Of a DNA stretch of 64,000 nucleotides, positions 37,254 through 50,700 are shown one piece after another; position 1 is the first letter of the stretch, and each line of letters starts with the position of its first letter. Below the pieces are notes generated by a model. It ran no database searches, was not told where the DNA came from, and saw nothing but the letters and a program-made list of their open reading frames with translations. The DNA is from Eudromia elegans (taxonomy: Eukaryota > Chordata > Aves > Tinamiformes > Tinamidae): contig PTEX01000413.1 in the NCBI GenBank assembly GCA_003342815.1, forward strand, positions 268,659-332,658. The letters are read 5' to 3'. The position numbers were made by a program, and so were the translations under genes.

Positions 37254-38099
37254 ATGTTGTTACCTCTTAAGTTACAACAGTACGAAAAGGTCATTTAAAA
37301 TGAAAGTGGCAAGGAGAAAGCTATTTACCCATCTGCATTTCTCATTACCAGCAGGAATGTTTTTGTGTTCTAGGATATAAAAGTCCATTCAAGGCTAACG
37401 AGAAAAAAAGAAAATTCAAGCAAGCATCTTACAGCAACTCCTGAAAGACATGAAAATTGCACATTATTGCACTTGGCTGCATAAGGTAAAACTGCACCTG
37501 GGTAATACTTGCTAATGTGGCTAGAACATATGCAGCAAGATACAAAGTCCCACTGACCTTAGCAGCATTTCACAAGTAACAGAAGGGACAGCTTTTGAAA
37601 TATGTCATCAATGTATTATGTATAAAACAGATCTGTATTCCACTTCGGTGTCAGCCAAGCATGACTTTCTGTTCCTCAGCTATCTCCACTCAGCATAGGC
37701 AAGGAAAGTTAATTTCCATTTATTGGAGGTTTCTCTACAAAGCAACGGCTTTTAAAATAATGTCCTAGGGAAATATTGAGAAAATAAAAAACTGGGACGA
37801 AGAGTTCTCAAGGTTAAGAGTAAAAATTTCCTTGGATGACACAATTTGGAAAAGCTGTATGCCTCTTGAGAAAAACATGTAATCAGAAAGTAGCGAGCTA
37901 TCATGCCTGATTTTCTGTCTGATGGTCTTCACAATAAATACAGCGGGAGGTGTATGATGTGGTGAATAATGATACAGTCTGACTGATTTACCTGGAATAG
38001 CTTATGAAGGTGCCACTGTTCTCCTCAACTGCAATTTACTGTCCCAACAGCTGTGACCTCCAAATAAACTGTGTGATTACTCCAAATCCATTTCAATGC

Positions 38100-38118
38100 A
38101 AGGTCAAAGAATGACCTT
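38100..38118. promoter_or_regulatory. Inverted AGGTCA half-sites, 5-bp spacer
   Basis: AAGGTCA-AAGAA-TGACCTT is a perfect 7-bp inverted repeat made of two nuclear-receptor consensus half-sites. It sits in a block (about 37.88-38.25 kb) that also carries CAGCTG-type E-boxes. One such site is expected by chance at low frequency in 64 kb, and no nearby promoter is visible. Confidence 0.3.
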
Positions 38119-40753
38119 AAATCAGTGCTGTATTTAATATCAGATGGCTATTTTTTGTTTTATACATTAGGAGTCTCATCAGCTGCAGAATTTATAATGC
38201 AGAATCACCTTCAAACCTGGTAAAAAATGTTGGAACATTTCTAAAGTTCTTTCTTGAATTTATTTAATTGAAGTATTGTAGGAAACAGATCAGGAGATGT
38301 ATTTTGTAAATTAAGTTCCCTCTATGGTCAGAAGGGAGACACTCATTACCCTAGATTAGGATGGCTTACACCCATGGAAGTATTATTTACCATGTGTGGT
38401 TATTTTAAAAAGCAAAAACTTCATGCTTCAAAATACGGGTAATTTTTAATTATTTGTCAGCTGCTGAAAAATAATGACCTTATCTCAAATGCTATAGAGC
38501 TTTATTTTTCATCCATCTGCAATACCTTTATGTAGAAATAAAACATATGATATTATATGAAACTGCATGCCCCAAATTCCTAATGTCTTGCTGAACATCC
38601 TGGATTTATAGCAACAGGGGATGCAGCATATAAATTAAAGAATGAAATTCTTTAGTGGTATAAAAGAAGCCATACTAGATATATAAAAACTTGTTCTGAC
38701 TGTAAGGATGTCTATATATTATGCCATTTGTGATGTCTGTGTATTTTGTAAATAGGTAAGAGAACTAGGTATCAGAACAAGACAGTACTATGTATATTGC
38801 TGCTTTTATTGGGACTATATGCTCAGTAGCCATAGGTTAAATTGATAATGTCCCTGAGGTGAAAGTTCTGTACAGACAGAGCATGCTGAACTGTGGGGCT
38901 GCCTGTCATTTGCAATGAATATTAAATCCAAGTTTCTTTGAAATGCTGTTATGGGTGGGGGGAAAAAATTCTTATGTAATTTATGATATTTACATATTGG
39001 GACTGAGAATATTATAAAACCTAAACAAGGTAGGTATTTCTGTGGGTGTATGTGTGTACATGTGCAGTCTGTCTGTCTGGCAGCATAGCTGTGCTTTTTT
39101 TAGAATGTTTTCACAACTAAGTCAATATTACTAAGGAAAACATACATAAAATAACAACAAGAGTTCTTTCATGTCCTTTAAGCATTGACTAGACCAATGT
39201 GCTGTGAGAATATCAAACAGAAATAGGCTGATGTATTGACACAATAAATACATCTTTGGGGTCATTTAAAACAACTGGAATCCATCAAGCTTCTGTTCAT
39301 GGAAAGAAAAAATCTATATTATTGACACTTTTGGTCTCTAGGAGTACCTAAAGATCTTTCAACACTTCTGCTAAGTTGTCTGTTCATTTCTCAGGATGAG
39401 TTTTGAGTAATTTTAGCTTCTTGTGAAGCAAAACTGGGAGTATCTACATGCTGAATAGGCAGTCCTGCTTTTGGAACTGCTGAACTGACACCAGAAAAGT
39501 CAGGTGGTCAGGTAAGGTAAGAAAGGGTGCAAAATGATGTATGAAAACTTTAATAGCTTGTAAGTGATGAGTGAAGGAAAGAGAAGGGTGGAGGAAAGGA
39601 AAAAAGAGGATACACCTGGATTTGTAATAGCTGTTTTGCCTTTTTAAAATTAACCTTTCTTCTTCCAGACCTAACAGAAAACACACTTGCTATTCTCAGA
39701 ATGATGAAATTTATTTCAAAAGTCAAAAGAAGAAATTTCATATAGAAATAATTGAATGTCATAACTCTAAACGAACAATCTGAAAAAAAAAAAGAGAACA
39801 TTATTGTGAGAGAGATGTTTACAGTCTCCATTAACATCATCACCACAAGAAAATCTGGTCATTGATTTGAATATCTAAATTTTGATTGATGATATCTTTG
39901 GCAAACCGTTAAAAAAAATAAAGAAAAAGATATATTTTGTAAGAGATTTGATGCCTTCTGGCAGCCTGTAGGGTGTAAGCCTGTAAGTGTAAACAAAATT
40001 TACACATTTGAAGAGAAACAATTAAAAAAAAATGAGCACAATTTACAGAGAGTAAATTAGATCCACCTGAATTAATATTTATGTGACACACAATTAAACC
40101 ACATAGCTATCACAGTCAAACATGACTCCCATATTCCTGTGTGGTAAATCCAAGCAGAAATATGCTTTATTCATTTGCGTGAGTTGCTTGAGTGTCAGGA
40201 AACTTGGATGATGCCTGAGAGTCTCACAATTGCTGCTTCAAGGTACTAACAGCAAGTGGAAAATATAGCTCTCATATAAGTCTTTTCTTGTCAGTGGCAT
40301 GTACAGATTGCTACATAAACATCTCTGGAAAATTGAATACAACTGAGAAAGTTTGTTGTGAAACTTTCCTAAAATCTACTAGGTTAATTTCAAGTATTGC
40401 TGAATAATCAATGATCTTTCCAAAATGATAAGTATGGAGGCCTGAGCTCTTCCATATATAGATATGTAAATGAGTAAACACATTTATATTCATATATAAT
40501 TTAATCAATGTTCCCAGTAGACATAAAAAAAGAAAAAAAACAGATACAAGTCAGAAATAGGAAAATATTTTGTAACTCAAAAGGATCTGGAACACATCAA
40601 GACATTAAAAAAATGTTTCTCCACATCACATGGAAGAAAAACACTAACTGAATAAGAAGCAAATTGCATGGTAGAATTGAGAAATAGAAGTAAATGAAGA
40701 GAAGATATATGAGTTAAATTGGAGACCAATTCATTCAAGAACAAAGAAATGCC

Positions 40754-40790
40754 TATATATATATATATACACACACACACACATACATAA
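40754..40790. repeat. (TA)8(CA)7 compound microsatellite
   Basis: Alternating TA run passing directly into a CA run, followed by CATACATAA. Confidence 0.9.
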
Positions 40791-42275
40791 TTTAGCTATA
40801 TTTAAGAGACATATTATACAACCTACATTTGGTAGATTACAGGAAACTTACTGCTTAAAAAGGCATTCTTCCATTTTCCAAATGTGTTCCCACAATTTCA
40901 CTGATAACAGTGAAGAATTAAAATGCTAACTTTTTGTTGAAGAAATATGATGGATGCTTTCACCTATTTCATTTTAGACAATGTGGAAAGATTTCATTTA
41001 CCATCCCACATATTTTAATGGTTTACTATACAGTGAAATACAACCAAGACTCAGTTGTCCTGACTGCTGAAGGTTTTCATATAGATGTATGCTGTTCTGA
41101 GTATTTTAATCTTTTTTCTTTTCTTTTTTTTTTTAGGAGGAAGTGGGTATTATCTTTCAGAGAAGATTGTAGAATATCAATGGATCCCAAGAAACATAGT
41201 CATGCATAATGTATTACAATTAAACTCTTAAAATTAGAACAAGAGCTATAAGGCATAAAGGTGAACTGAACTTGACTGAGTGCATAATTAGTATTTCATA
41301 TCCCTGTATAATATATGAATAAATTTAGGTGCTGAGGTCCAAGTAGGTGACCTGGAAAGTTCTTATCTCAGTACCTATCTAGTCTAAAAAGTGCTTAGTG
41401 ATCACAGTGTGTCCTCAGTATTTAGACCAGTAAATCTATAGGTACCACACTGCACTTAGGCTATTAGACTGTTCCGTAAGTCCTCAGAGGTACCTTAGGT
41501 TGTAGCCATGGGCTAAAGACTGAAAACAGAGCAAACCATGTGTCATTTTCATCAAAACACACAGATAATGAGGCCAAGCAAGCAACAAACCTGATAGCTC
41601 GTGCAGTCATTTTCTCCAATCTAATGTAGATAAAGACAAAGCTGCAAAGTCTGAGAGCAGTGAGCATAATTTTTTTTGCATCACCTTGCATACATCAGCA
41701 TCATGTTCCGTTTCATTTCATCTTCTTATGACTGTCAGTTTTGTAATCTCTTAGGCAGTGATATACTTGCAGAGAAATAGAAAACATTCCCATTCAGACT
41801 ATTCTCTAAGATACGAGTTTGTGTTTTAATAAACTAAAAACAAGAGCAGGAAATCCAGAGTTCCTATTTCTGAGGTAAATTCTCTAAAAAGAAAAAGTAT
41901 AGTGTCCTTCTTCATATATATTAGACATATTCTGGAAAAAGAAAAATCTGTCTTACCTACAAATATCTATCCAAAGGAAAGGCTCCTGTGGATGGAATGT
42001 GTTGCTCTGAATCAAATACTGGATTTCAGAGTTAAGACTGAAAGTTTATGCTAGCAGCTCGGGTGCTAACTTCATCCTTTCCAGTTCCTCTAAAGCTTAT
42101 ACAGTTTCTATGTGTAGAGATGCTTTAACTACTACTCTGCTTTGCTTTTTAGAAAAACCCCGATGCATAATGAATTTCACATGTACACTTTGTATTACAG
42201 AGCATATTGTCATTACATGCCTCATATTTCTGCAGTTGTTTATCCTGATCATGTAAATCAGCTGTTTGTCTCATT

Positions 42276-42293
42276 AAAAAAAAAAAAAAAAAA
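42276..42293. repeat. A18 homopolymer
   Basis: Run of 18 A preceded by TCATT. Confidence 0.88.
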
Positions 42294-43344
42294 GGTCTAA
42301 CACCCTCACTTAAGACATATTAAAATTTAATTATGTGAAAACTCAACTGCCCATGTCAGCAGCAAATTTAGTACTATCTCTGTATGCTAAATGTTGAAAT
42401 GAGGTAGTCAGGTAAACATAGAGTTATGCAACTACAGTGTTCCTAGAGGAGGAATTATATCACAATTGCTTTTGAATCTTAGTGACAGAGATTAACATTC
42501 AGAGATATTGATAATATGGCATTAAACATGAAAGGAAAGCGTATTATAAAAGCAGGTTAACCTTTAACAATTTTTGTGCATTTCATATTTTCAAAATATT
42601 GCTAACTTAAAAACCATTAAATTCTATCTGTAATTTTGTTTCACATTTATTTTTGTAAACGTATGTCATAAATGCAAATTAAAGCATGGTTATTTAAACA
42701 TTTTTTTTGCTTTCAGGTAACTACAAAGTGGACAGCTACAGTCTTTCTAGAATTAGAATTATTCTTTCTAGAATGAGTCTCAACCAGCTCCCATATAATC
42801 TATCCTCTTCCAGTAATGCATGCCATGCTATTGTCTGTGGTTTTACTTTTCCTTTCGTATTACACACCTACTAAATAACATTCATTTTGAACAGCTTTAT
42901 TGAAGAACTAAAATAAATTCTAAAAATTATAATTAATATCTCATCCTTGCTCAGTAACAACAGAGTCCTAGCGCATGATAGAGTACAATCAGACTCTAAG
43001 TTGTGGACTATATTTTTTTTGCACATAATTATTCTGTATATGTAAGTTGACATCTCAGTCATTATAAAATTCAGAATTCAGGATATTTTTATAGTCATTT
43101 TCCTTCCTTTGGCATGCTCTGCAATTTTCATTTATTTAGTAGCAACTTAGTTGTAACTCACTGTATTATCCAAGGAAAGTTTATTGTATATTGATATAGA
43201 AGCTTACAGTAAGGAAGTGGATGTTATAATACAAAACTAATAGAATACAGATATTGTAAATTCTAATTTATTTATCCTTTTAAAATTTCAAAAATAGCTT
43301 CCAAAATTCTCTACATATCTAACCACTTCTACGTAAGCATTGAT

Positions 43345-43376
43345 TGTTTTGTTTTGTTCTGTTTTGTTTTGTTTTC
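43345..43376. repeat. (TTTTG)n pentanucleotide repeat
   Basis: Six to seven GTTTT units with one C interruption. Confidence 0.88.
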
Positions 43377-44580
43377 TGGTAAATATCACAAGAAATGTTC
43401 ATTTGTACATTTATTCATCCATATTTATCCAAGAACTATTTTTTTTTTAATAAAAATCACTTTACAAAAAAGTACATAGTTGGATATGGCAATAAGTTTA
43501 GCTTTTTAATGCATATGCTAATGAAATTCAAATGAATAAAAAGAGTACTTACTAGGACCACTATCCCAATATAAAAAAGTCCTGTCCACAGAATGATGCA
43601 GTCATTAGTACACACTATAAAATTAAATGTCTATATTACTACTAATTATGTGTAAATAACGAACATATTTAAAATTCACAGTTATGCGATGGAAAATATG
43701 CATGCATTTAACATCACTCTGATCAGACTGGTATAAATTATAGATAAGATACACTGAAAACAGTGAGACAAAAACCACACTCTCCATACTGCCCAAGTGA
43801 TTCAAAATATAATTTATCAGCCAACAGTATAACTAGTATGAGCAACTACTTCTGCAATATGTAGTATCCATTGCACATATGGAATATATATGTAGTCTTG
43901 ATAGTCAGTATTTTCTCTGATGTTATAACTTTACATCTCTCCCATGTAAAGATATTGTCCTTTTCCAGTTGAAGTAAATGGGAGTTACTCAGAGTTGAAA
44001 GTTTTCCACTACAGTTCAATAAATATAAAGACACATGTTTGGTTTGAAACTTAAGTGCTGTACATAATCTACATAACATCTGTACATATGTGTAAAAGAC
44101 CTGATACACTGGAAATTCTCATGATAGCTTCAATGGCTTTTAGTCAGGCATTTTAAGTATATTATATCAGAAAGCTACCTAAATTCAGATCTTTCAGTTT
44201 CTGATATTCCTATATCTGAAACGTTCTTTGCATATACCCCATTGCAGCACATAATGGAATAGGCTAAGATTATGCTTGTGTTTCTATTATATACATGCAA
44301 TAAATATTACATGAGGATTTAAGCGAGTTGAGAGTGAAATTTGGTTTGCTATTTTGTCAGTGGATAGAGGTGTCTCTTCTCTGTCAACAGCAAAAGCCTA
44401 TTCTCATTGCAACATGGCTCATCTCTTTAATAACCCAGGGCAAAATGTGGTGACTGTGTTGTATTTGGAAATATTCAGCAAAATACATTTGTACTTAAAG
44501 TCATGAAAATGTACTTTCTTATCCATTGTCAGCTATCCAAAATATTGAATGAAATATGTTACACATAGGCAAAACTAGAT

Positions 44581-44640
44581 GAGGAAGGAAACAGAAAGAA
44601 GGAAAGAAAAGAAGGAAGGAAAAAGAAAAAAAAAAAGAAG
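44581..44640. repeat. Purine-rich GA tract
   Basis: Sixty bases that are purine except for one C, with GGAAGG, GAAAGAAG and A-rich units. Potential triplex-type tract similar in character to the one at the window start. Confidence 0.85.
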
Positions 44641-47600
44641 TCATCTTTTAGGCCTTTTTCTATTCTCAGAAGAGCCAAGTGGAACTTTAACCCCTATTTT
44701 TTCAAAGTAATGTACCAATTTTGTTTCCTTTTACTTTTGCATTAAAGAAAATGTTTTACCAATGCCATCACACACTTTTTGAAAAATCAAGATCAAGATA
44801 GTGATACACAAGGTGGTTTTGAAGGAAGCATGCTTTCTGATTTTAACAGAATTTATTCATGTTTTATGCTTATTCATGTTTATTTATGTGCTTAGCAAGA
44901 AAGAAAAAAAAAATTCCTTGAAATCATTGTGGAATATCTCACTCCATGAGAAGTTAGAAATAAAATATTGCTTTTACCTATGCTCTTTCTGTTGATGCAG
45001 ATTTTCAGGAAACTTTGATCACTAAATTTTGTCTTCAACCATTTGAGACTTAAAAGTGTGTTTCTCGGACCCAACTCTGCTGTAAACTGGCCAGTGTCTC
45101 AGAGAAAGCCATTTGTCATGGAAGCCTATTAAAAGTAAAACAATTTCTGCAGTGGTAAGCTGCGGTGAGATGACTTGGATGTGTTCTCCTTTTCTCCTAC
45201 AGACTATTGAGCCAAATTCACTTGAGAGTTGTTAAGATCTATTCTCTCTTCCCTGATCAATGTGAGAGACTCAGGCACTTGATGACTCATCTCTACTTTT
45301 TGCTACCACTATGACTACAAAAATGACAGTGTGTGCTATTCACCTATAGAAATACATCTCACTGAGCTTATGATGTAAAGATATAATTTAACAGTACAAC
45401 TAATCCATTTATGCTGAACACTGTCAAACTACTTTTTTTTTTTCTTTTTTAATCATCTTGTTTCTTTCTTTTCTCCCTAACTATGAAATTTCATCATGTA
45501 GACCTAAAATCTTCAGTGTGACTGGGCTGCATCATGGTCAATATTTTTTTGCCTATGTACAATGTAGTTACCCAAAATCAAGCTTTTAAAATGCCTTCAA
45601 GTACCACATTGTTCAAACATATTCTTCTTCTCATCCAACACCACATGCTCAACTTGATGAACACCACAGAGTCTGAATAGACTCATTTTTAATACAATTC
45701 CACATATTTTCTTGAGAATAAGACACTCAAGAGAAAGAAAAGTGTATCAGAGAAGCCTTCTCTTTCTGCAAGCAGCAACATTTTGATTCATCCTTGCACA
45801 AGAATCTAAGCAAAGGACAGTAATGGGTTTTTGTGATCTGTTGCGATTCACCCTGCAAATTACCAAAATTTAGGTATTTCCATACAAATGAAGCAGAGTG
45901 TCTAATACCTCATGGTTAACTCATATCTAGGTATACTCTGACTAACCACAAGCAGGCACGTGGAATGAGCGGGCATGCCATGGAAGGACATCCTCGGCAG
46001 CCTTTCAAATGGCACCCAAGCCAAATGCACAAGCAGCTAAGTTCTGCCTCATTACTCAAGGAACAGAATCTATTGTTTTTCTTCATTTCATCAAAGAAGT
46101 CCTCAATAGTGCTCATGCCTTGACTAGGAGACTTTTTTTTTTTTTAACTCTCTCTTAGTCCAGAAAATTACATGTTCACAGCAAAGTATGTCTGTTTTAA
46201 TCAGACTGCACTGCTCAAGTTTTGAAACTAAAAGAAATTGATGGGAGCTAGGGAACAAAATAAGGACAAGCCTAAGAGAATACTGGTAACACAAGATATT
46301 AAAAGATAAGAAAGAAGGCAAAAATAAATTGGCCCAGGCTTTGGAGTGGATTATCTTTATTTATTTTTTCTGGACATTTTATAAGTGTTTTCCTTGAAAA
46401 CTTTCTTTTTCTAGGGAACATTGGAATTATTCCCCTGAAGAGCAGTACCCCAGATTACTTCTTCTGTTTTAACTTACTTTCCCAGCTTTACATGTGTTTC
46501 CTCACTAAGTTAAAACTCAGTGTATCATCTCCATTCTACTACTAAAGATCAATACTTATACAAAGTGAAAACCAATACAACCCTAGAGGGAGATTAAAGT
46601 TAAGCAGGGAGGTTTTTAAAAAAAATACTGTGAAAATAATAACTATTTTAATTGACAAATTCTGATAGGCCTTCACTGGGCCTATCTGTCCTTCTGTGTA
46701 TTTCTGTGTCACCTCCTGAGTGAACTGAGTATCTCAGACACATGAGAAAAAAAAAAAGTTTCATTTTTTTCCTTGTAACAGTCATCTCTGTCTCCTGAAA
46801 CTTCATTTTCTTTTATGCTAGAAATTAAGCTTGTATCTTGAAAATAATTCTATTTTGATGATATAACTCTAATAGGGATTTAAATATTTGTGGAAGAAAA
46901 TGGTGAATGTAGAGCCTAAGAAGTTTTAGTTAAACATAGAAAGGACTCATCAAATTATTAAACAACTGTAAAAGTGAATATAGTACAGGTAAAAAGCACA
47001 AGTGAGCATTTCCAATAGAGGAAAAATATAGATATTTTTATGGAAAGAAAAATAAGTCACTGATTTCTTTTTCTGGAACATGGTATAATGCTGAACTGAC
47101 AAATGTATAAGCTTAATCTAGCTAGAGAAAAGTTGTGTTAGCAGCAGCAGCCAATATTTATTCAACATACTTCAAGTTGCTCTTGTGAACAAAGTAAGTT
47201 AACCACATTTGTAAATAGTATGGGCAGTAGGAGAACAAGTGCTAGTATCTGAGAAGATTTCAAGCTTCAGATGACACATTTACTACAATAGAATAAACTT
47301 TGCAAATCAGTTTCATTATTATGCTTATTCATGCTAAAATATTAGCAGATAATTGTTGTAGACTACTGGAAGGCCTTCAACTTAGACAAGTGCTTGAAAA
47401 TTAAACTCTGAGTCATTTCATAATAAACTCATGCTGATTTTTTATGGCATAAGTGTCCAGGTAATATCAATATTAGGGCAAATGTACTGAGAGGTATGTA
47501 TTTCTGAATAAGATATTGAAGACAAAATGGAATTAGATTACACATATACTTTCTCATTTATCTACCAGGAAACAGTTGGTATAAAAGTACTTAGCATAAA

Positions 47601-47710
47601 AGCACAGTATCCTGACAACAGCAAATGCATCTGTAAATTTTTGCCACGCCAACTTTCTCCTGATTTGCAGCTCTGTAGAGTATTTGCATTTGTATAATAT
47701 TTGCAAATAC

Positions 47711-47733
47711 AAAAAAAAAAAAAAAAAAAAAAT
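47711..47733. repeat. A23 homopolymer
   Basis: Run of 23 A after TTTGCAAATAC. An 8-bp inverted repeat (TATTTGCA / TGCAAATA) lies just before it. Confidence 0.9.
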
Positions 47734-50700
47734 GGGGAGGAGAAAACCACTTTTTTTTTTCAAAATTAGATATTACAGTTCTTCATAAAGGATGACTTGT
47801 AGGACATTCTAGGCCAAAATATTAAAAACATTTAGTTTTCAATTAGAAAGAGACTTGATTGGAATCGGAAAAGTTCTGCATGTATTGGTCTGGAATTCAA
47901 TTGACTTATTACAATGTTCTTTCCACAGCTTTACCTAAGAGCTTTTTCAACATGGTACATCTAGTAGCTGGCAAAGCCAACCTCTCCTCTCACAGTCACA
48001 ATTATGGACATTTAATTATTTTTTAAAGCAATAATTCTGTTAAAATTTTGGCTCATGTTCTTCTTTGGTTAGTTTCAATTGAGATACTTTTCGGTATAAT
48101 GTGGTGTTCAAAGATAAATGAACATAAATATCAAGAAAAATGACAATTCAGCTAAAGAATAAATACTAGTTGGATAGTTACATACATTTGTTTTGAGCTG
48201 CATAGTTATTGGTGACTAAGGAAGTGCAAAAGAGGGACAGACTACTTTCTGCATATTTTGATAGCTTGTTATTAAAATATTCAGAAAACTCACTTGTTTT
48301 TTCCTGTTAAGGTTAATGATGACTGTATGAATTGAGTTCATGTCTAGCTATCTATGAATTTCCTTATTCATTTGTTTGCTTATTTCCTTAATAGAAAGCA
48401 TACAAATAATTTACTTGATTTGAAGTTAGGCTGAGGTAGACATAAGATTTAAGTCTTACAGGGATTTAACAGTCATGTCCTGTTTGCATGACATTTTTCA
48501 CAAGATCAAGTTATTAACTTGTAAATAAGTGTATGGAGAATGCATATGTGCACGCTGAGTCCCTGTACCAAAAATCCTAAAATGTTTTTTTCACTGATGA
48601 CATGAAACACCTTTTGCCTTTTATTGACATAATAAAAAGGATTAGGCTACATTACAGACTAGTTGACAGCATAATTTATAATCCATACTATAAAATGAAG
48701 CTCTTTGGTTAGCTGGATTCAGAAACCTATTTGAAAATGTCATTTTGACTTATGTTTATAGGTCTTTAAAACAAACAAAAAAAAATTATATGTTTAAAAT
48801 TGTGCTTTTCAATAAGACATATGTTGTTGTTTAGTCTGTAGAACAGTTTTTGGGGATTCAAATACCAAATACCTGAATGAAAACTAAAAATCTGACAGTT
48901 AACTTGACACAAATAAAATCAATAGGAAAAAATAGAAAATTTTGAACAGAATTTTAAACGTTAAATAGTTCTACCATTGAATCTCTCCAAGTTATACCAT
49001 GTCATCTTAAAAAAAAAAAAAAGGACCTTTCATACATGCACAGTATGAAATCAAGTAAATGTTCCCAATGAAGCTGAAATCCTTCACTTGTTTTATTTGT
49101 GACTTTGCCAAAAGGGTATTTTGAGAAAACCAGAAGAAATATTTAGACACATTAATGTGGATGTTTTTGCTTGTATACTACAATTCCACACTTTTAGGGC
49201 CCATGTAGAAGGGCTAACATATCTCTTTGAAGAGCCAGTGTGGCATATTTGAATACACTAGCCCATTGCACTTACTAATGTCTAATAAACAGCAATGAAG
49301 AAATATGTTAGTGTATTGCACCTAATAATGGATGTCCAATGAGCAACACAGTAAATAAACAAGAAGGAATAAGTTCCCAACACTCAACCTTCCTGCAACT
49401 AGATCCCATTGAATTCAGGCCACCCTATTCCCTTCCTTTTATATAGAAACCCTGTTTTTTTTGAGCTACAAATCCTGCTCGCTTTGATAAAGTTCTTCTA
49501 GCAATATGTTACTTTGCTTTCACAATCAATAGCAAAATATAATCAAACAAATATTCACCAAACTAGATGGAATTTTCCTTTCTATATAAAACTAAGTATT
49601 CTTTTAGTAGTACTTTAAAAAAAAAAAGCAGAAATATAATTATGATATGTATATGCAAATGTAGGTGCCTGTCTGATGAACTCTGATTTCTGAAACATAA
49701 CACAACATGATATACTTTGAAACAAGGTACATACATCATTTCTAATTTAAATACTCTTGGTACAACAAAATTGTTGTCTTGAGATTTTTTCCAACCAATT
49801 AAAATAGACATTTCTTTGCCTGAACATATTTAGGAACTGATCCTGGGAATTGATGAGTCCATGGATTACCTTTTTTTTTCACTTGCAAAAATGGAAAAAG
49901 AAGTAGGTGCCAAAACCTCAGGAGCAATATTAATAGGTGAGACTTTACTCTCTTAAAATGAAATAGAAAGAAGCAGAATGCCTAGATAGTGATCCCTGTC
50001 TTTCTCTCCTCTCCCTGAACTCCTTCATAGAATAGATAACCTATTTGGGATTGTTTCACCAGCACACATACACAAGCATATGCTATATTTTACCTATATT
50101 TTTCTTTGTTAAAGGGAATCTCATATATTTCTTGAAGGTCAGGAATAATTGAGATTCATACCAGTTCATATTCCCATGGTTTCTTATAAGGACATTCAAG
50201 TTTCTTGAAAAGACATTACCCTTTTGAAATATTTAAGTCTACATTGTACCTCTGAGAGGCCTCCAAAAGGGTTCAGAGTTAAGGACAGGATATAACTTTT
50301 AAAATTCAAGGACAAGTTTTTTTAGGAACTTTCATGAAATTCAGATTTTTTTTTTCCTTTCTGAGATACATTGAAAAGAAATATTAGTTTTTTCCTCTCT
50401 GCTACTAATGTCTGTCTCATGCATATCTCTAAATCTCTAACCACAACAGATAAACGAGAGCGTGAAAATGTTAAGAACTGTTATGTGTCTTGCAAATACA
50501 CAGAAAAATGTGTAGCACATAAAAGTATTGTGCTGCCATATACCAAATCCAAATAGTGAATAAATAGGATCTGAAAATGGAAATGTAGAAGTCCTTCAGC
50601 AGCAAAATAGATCAGCTTGCAAAATTGTTTTGCACATCTAATAATGCATTATGAAGTATAGGTATGATCAAAATAAAATTAAAAAAAGTTTCCTCTGGTC

